A DNA stretch of 64,000 nt from Lithospermum erythrorhizon (lineage: Eukaryota > Streptophyta > Magnoliopsida > Boraginales > Boraginaceae), in the NCBI GenBank assembly GCA_019722365.1, contig JADFUC010000514.1:248001-312000 (forward strand), given 5' to 3'. Made by a program: the position numbers and the translations under genes. Positions 60,653 to 64,000 of this stretch are shown here, piece by piece. Numbering within the stretch: position 1 is the stretch's first letter; each line of letters opens with the position of its first letter. The notes beneath the pieces are model-generated. The model worked only from the letters and a program-made list of their open reading frames with translations, did not search any database and was not told the origin of the DNA.

Positions 60653-62848
60653 ATGGCAAGTGAAGTTGGAGAAAAAGATGGTGTTGTTGATGATGGAAGT
60701 CAGATGACATATAAAGATGCTCTTCTTGATGGAGAACCTCAACAACCTCAATCTGATTTCCACCCTTCTGTTATTCAACATGACGAGGTATTTATTTTCA
60801 AGAATACTAGATTTCTTGTTATTTCTAGTAAGTTTTGTTCCAAACTATGTCCAATATCATTGTTGAAGAAGAAGAGTGATTCTTGAAGTTTTTTAAATTT
60901 AATGATTAGTCTTTATGGTTTATGCCCCCTTTATTTTAGAGTGATATTGTTGAGTAACTAAGTTAGAGAGAATATTACCTAAATTAGCTTAATACTCATT
61001 TTTTGAACTAATTAATTACTTTATCGAGTGATCTAGTTAGTTTAAATCATGTATGATACCCTAATTTGAAGTTAACCAAGAGCTCTTCTAGTTGAGTTTT
61101 AAAATGTTATTTGAATATTATTTTATTTGTTAATGAATCTAGGTAAGATAAATCTATACCCTACTCAATGAAAAACGGGGTGAATGAATCATTCACCCCA
61201 TCTACATCGAAGCGAATGATTTCACCTTAGAAACAAAAAATAGAAACGTAAATGGTTCAACTTAAAATTTAACCAAGCTTCATCCTTATCCGAACTATAA
61301 ATACATATTATTTTATACAAAATATAATATTTGAACCCACAAAAGATAAATATTTAATACTCCTACTTTGGTTACATGCTTCTGGCCCCCTTTTCATGTT
61401 TGTTCAAGATTACCTACTAGCTAGTAGGGCCGGTCCTAACAGAGGTTCTGTGTGAAAATAATAAAAATTGAGGGCCTTTATATAATTTTTCTAAAAATAA
61501 TAAATTTTAATATTTATCAACTATATTTTTATAAGAAGAAATGAAAATGAGAATTTTAAAAATTCAATTGTTAATATTTTTTGATGCAAAAATGTGTAGT
61601 AATATGATCATTATCAATGTTTTTTATAGTATCTTTTTAAATAAAAATGTTATGCTTGGAGAGCTTGAGTAGTCATATTAATTCGCCTCATAATTTTATG
61701 AAGATTAAATATTGATATAATTCTATATATTGGAGAGCTTTTTAAATATTGATATAATTCTATATATTGGAGAGCTTGAGTGGTCATATTAAATATATTT
61801 GAGATAATTAATTTATAATTTTATGAAGATTTGGATAATTGAAATAAAAAATATTCTTTAAAGAAACATGAATAGGCATCTTATTTAGCAGAAGTCTATA
61901 TATACATAGAGTTCGTGATCATTGTTGAGTTAGATAAAAAAAAATATTGATGATAGAATGATTCGAAACTTAGACCATCACAGTGGATCCAATTAAAGTT
62001 GTCAAAGGAATCATTTACTTGCAATAATGTCAATTAGTGTTAAATTTAATACTTTATGGTTAGGATCAAAATTTGATCTGGTGTTAAATTTTTTGGCGAT
62101 CCCAATTGTGTAAGTCCACCTAAAATAAAAAGAAAAAGAAAAAAAATTTGAGCAACCACAGGGTGCTACCTGGCAGTCACTGTGCAGCCGCAGTAGCATC
62201 CTAATCATTGGTTTCTTTTTTCTTTAACAATTTTAAATTTTTTTTTTACAATAATTAAAAAAATAAAAATTAAAAAATACATCATTATTTTTTATTTTAA
62301 GTTATAAATAGGAGAGCCTAAGTTTGTGTCATTTGGACACCAATTTTTGAGTTTTGTACATACCGTTTATTTCTTCTTTTTTTTAATTATGCTTTATCAG
62401 TGAATAATATATGTGATTTTAAAAAAAATTATATATTATTTATTGTATTAATATATGATGGATTTTTTGAAATTCAAATTTTTTTTGTCAAATTTAGTTA
62501 ATTTTCATGTCAATTGTTGTAGTAATTATAAATTTAATAATAATTATATATATGAAATAAATAAAGAAAAATGAAAATATAGCGGGTCCCTAATATAATA
62601 TGCTGCACCCGAGGCGGTGTATATATACGGGGCGGTCCTGCTACCTGGTAGGTGGTTGATGCGGCTGATTAATATTTTAGTCTTTTTTGTTTGGGTGTTT
62701 GTTTGATATGTAGAAAGAGAAGAAAGCAAAAGGAAACAATGATGGACTACAAAATCTGAAGACAAGCTTGTTTATTTCGGGGGCGATCATTGCTGTTCTT
62801 GGTGCTATTGTGGTGCTCGTAAAGAAGATCAATCACAAGGACCCATGA
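60653..62848 (+). CDS. Small tail-anchored membrane protein of unknown function
   Basis: Two exons, 60653-60787 and 62714-62848, joined at GAG/GTATTT and ATGTAG/AAAGAG in phase 0, give 89 residues. The N-terminal part is acidic and polar (MASEVGEKDGVVDDGSQ). A lysine cluster (KEKKAKGNN) precedes one hydrophobic span at about 63-81 (SLFISGAIIAVLGAIVVLV), and the protein ends with the short basic tail KKINHKDP. This is the plan of a tail-anchored protein; a moderately hydrophobic span with flanking lysines suggests an organelle outer membrane, but that is inference. I recall no named family with confidence. The 1.9 kb intron carries repeats and a small GC-rich insertion near 62590-62680. The ATG has a good context (AAAAATGGC). 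Matching exon sizes (135 and 135 bp) are coincidental. Confidence 0.7.
61655..61790 (+). repeat. 37-bp-period perfect direct repeat inside the tail-anchored gene's intron
   Basis: A 34-bp segment starting AAATATTGATATAATTCTAT occurs without a mismatch at 61707-61740 and 61744-61777. TTGGAGAGCTTGAGTRGTCA occurs at about 61657 and 61768, so a larger duplication took place too. Perfect identity implies a recent event. Confidence 0.9.
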
Positions 62849-63394
62849 TTGCCTCTATATTTCTTGTTTACTTTCGGAATTATTGGACTTTTATGTAAGA
62901 GGATACACAATTAATCAACATTAACTATCTTTCCGCCTACTTTTTTCATGCTTTTTTGTTATTGTCGACATCTAAATATCTAATCGTGTAGTCTTTACGA
63001 GAAGATTATTGAAGTTAGATGAGTAAATTCTAATAAAAGACCAACTAGTTTGATACTCCTTTGGATTTTTTTAGTTGTTATTATATCATAATTTTTTTGT
63101 TTTAAAATAATTATCATTCTAGCATAATAAATTATACTTTTATTTTTTTAATGTATTTTTTGATTATTTTTTATATTAAATTTATCAACTAACTAATAAT
63201 ATATTTTGAATTAATTGATATTTCATATTTTCAATGAATATTTTGATTACTTTTATTTTTTTCTTAATAGTTGTACAAAAGTATAGGATGATTAAAAAAA
63301 ATCGAAGGAAATATTTGAAGTAATAATTGCTTATTAGAAGCCACCTAGACACATTCAAACGAGACATGTATAGAGGTAAAAATAATAAATAGAA
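62849..63394. other. 3' flank of the tail-anchored gene
   Basis: It should contain the 3' UTR in its first 100-200 bases. AT-rich and otherwise without recognisable features. Confidence 0.5.
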
Positions 63395-63820
63395 GGTTAA
63401 ATTTTATCCCAGCATCTGAATTATGAAAAATATTTTAAATAAGCATCTAAACATTTCAATCTTTTTAAGAGGTATTTGAGAGTGATTTTTGGCATCTGAA
63501 CTTCTGAAAAATATTTTTTTGACATTTGAATTTCATTATAACAGATAAATTTAAGAGCAAAACAGACATTTTATAAACATTGATTCAACTAAGTGTTTGT
63601 TATTTTAAAAAAGACCCATAAAGTATAATATATATAGAATGTCTGTTTTGTCCTTAAGTTTATTTATTATAGTGGAGTTTAGATGTCAAAAAATATTTTT
63701 CTAAAATTCAGATGCCGAAAATTACCCCCAAAAATCTATTTGAAATGTTGAAATATTTAGGTGCTTATTTAATCATACAAGTACTTCAACTGATGGATTC
63801 ATGGGTGGAAATTTTATTTT
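63395..63820. mobile_element. Foldback MITE with long inverted repeats
   Basis: The left half (about 63395-63580) and the complement of the right half (about 63625-63820) share, in order, AAATAAGCAYCTAAA, ATTTCAA, GGCATCTGAA, GAAAAATATTTTTTGACAT, ATAAA(C/T)TTAAG and CAAAACAGACATT. The inverted repeats are about 190 bp around a spacer of some 45 bp. No coding capacity. RNA read through this element would form a long hairpin. Confidence 0.8.
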
Positions 63821-64000
63821 TCTGAGAATAATCAACATGGAGGCTGCTTTCATGGCACCTCATAAATGGCGACAAACGAAATGAATTCTTCAAAATGAAT
63901 TTGGCAAATTTTTTGGAACGCTATGAAGCCATCAACATTAAACACTTGGTCTGTTCATGTTATCTTGACCCTTGTTTAATCTTGCGTGTTAAGTGTACCA

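Noticed and set aside
1..64000. CRISPR arrays, operons, phage or plasmid features
   Set aside because: Spliced genes and plant-specific families show nuclear plant DNA. The tandem arrays seen lack the uniform repeats and unique spacers of CRISPR.

Overview
The window is nuclear DNA from a flowering plant, almost certainly a eudicot. It is AT-rich. Most genes are split by GT-AG introns, and every confident product belongs to a plant family (CASP, FANTASTIC FOUR, ELM1, CRIB-RopGAP, MBD5/6, GIR). MITEs with TACTCCCTCC-type ends, hAT and Mutator-like elements and tRNA-derived SINEs fill the introns and intergenic DNA. The look of the repeats suggests Caryophyllales, but I cannot prove the order from sequence alone. 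There is no operon, phage, CRISPR or plasmid content.

Layout: a GIR1/2-like EAR repressor (minus, 0.9-1.3 kb); a long AT-rich gap; an MBD5/6-like methyl-CpG reader (minus, 7.9-10.1 kb); a 7.8 kb gap with satellite-like AT-rich arrays; an At5g41620/BRANCHLESS TRICHOMES-like coiled-coil gene (minus, 17.8-20.7 kb); a broken transposon gene (plus, about 23.6-25.7 kb); nicalin in 15 exons (plus, 31.9-39.1 kb); a 1 kb element with long inverted ends around a captured-looking exon (39.8-40.9 kb); a CASP gene (minus, 41.9-42.8 kb); ELM1 in 10 exons (minus, 43.7-46.9 kb); intronless RPS16/uS9 (plus, 48.0-48.4 kb); intronless FAF (minus, 49.2-50.1 kb); a CRIB-RhoGAP (minus, 51.3-54.9 kb); a hAT-type element with target-site duplication (57.6-58.1 kb); a two-exon gene for an 89-residue tail-anchored protein (plus, 60.7-62.8 kb); and a foldback MITE (63.4-63.8 kb).

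I rebuilt the exon structures by hand from splice signals, reading phase and family conservation. In every multi-exon gene all junctions keep phase, giving proteins of 243 (MBD), 586 (BLT-like), 566 (nicalin), 211 (CASP), 432 (ELM1), 494 (RopGAP) and 89 residues. The genes do not form a pathway. They are a normal mix of housekeeping and developmental functions: epigenetic reading, ER membrane-protein biogenesis, mitochondrial fission, ribosome, Casparian strip, meristem size, ROP signalling and epidermal repression.

The most interesting signals are structural. They are the Mutator-like element enclosing an open exon with its own splice acceptor; an intronic tandem array in nicalin that has copied the gene's own 5' splice site; a GC-AG intron in the same gene; a perfect 16-bp intronic hairpin; and the frequency with which introns here carry local tandem duplications. 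No clearly undescribed biological system is evident.
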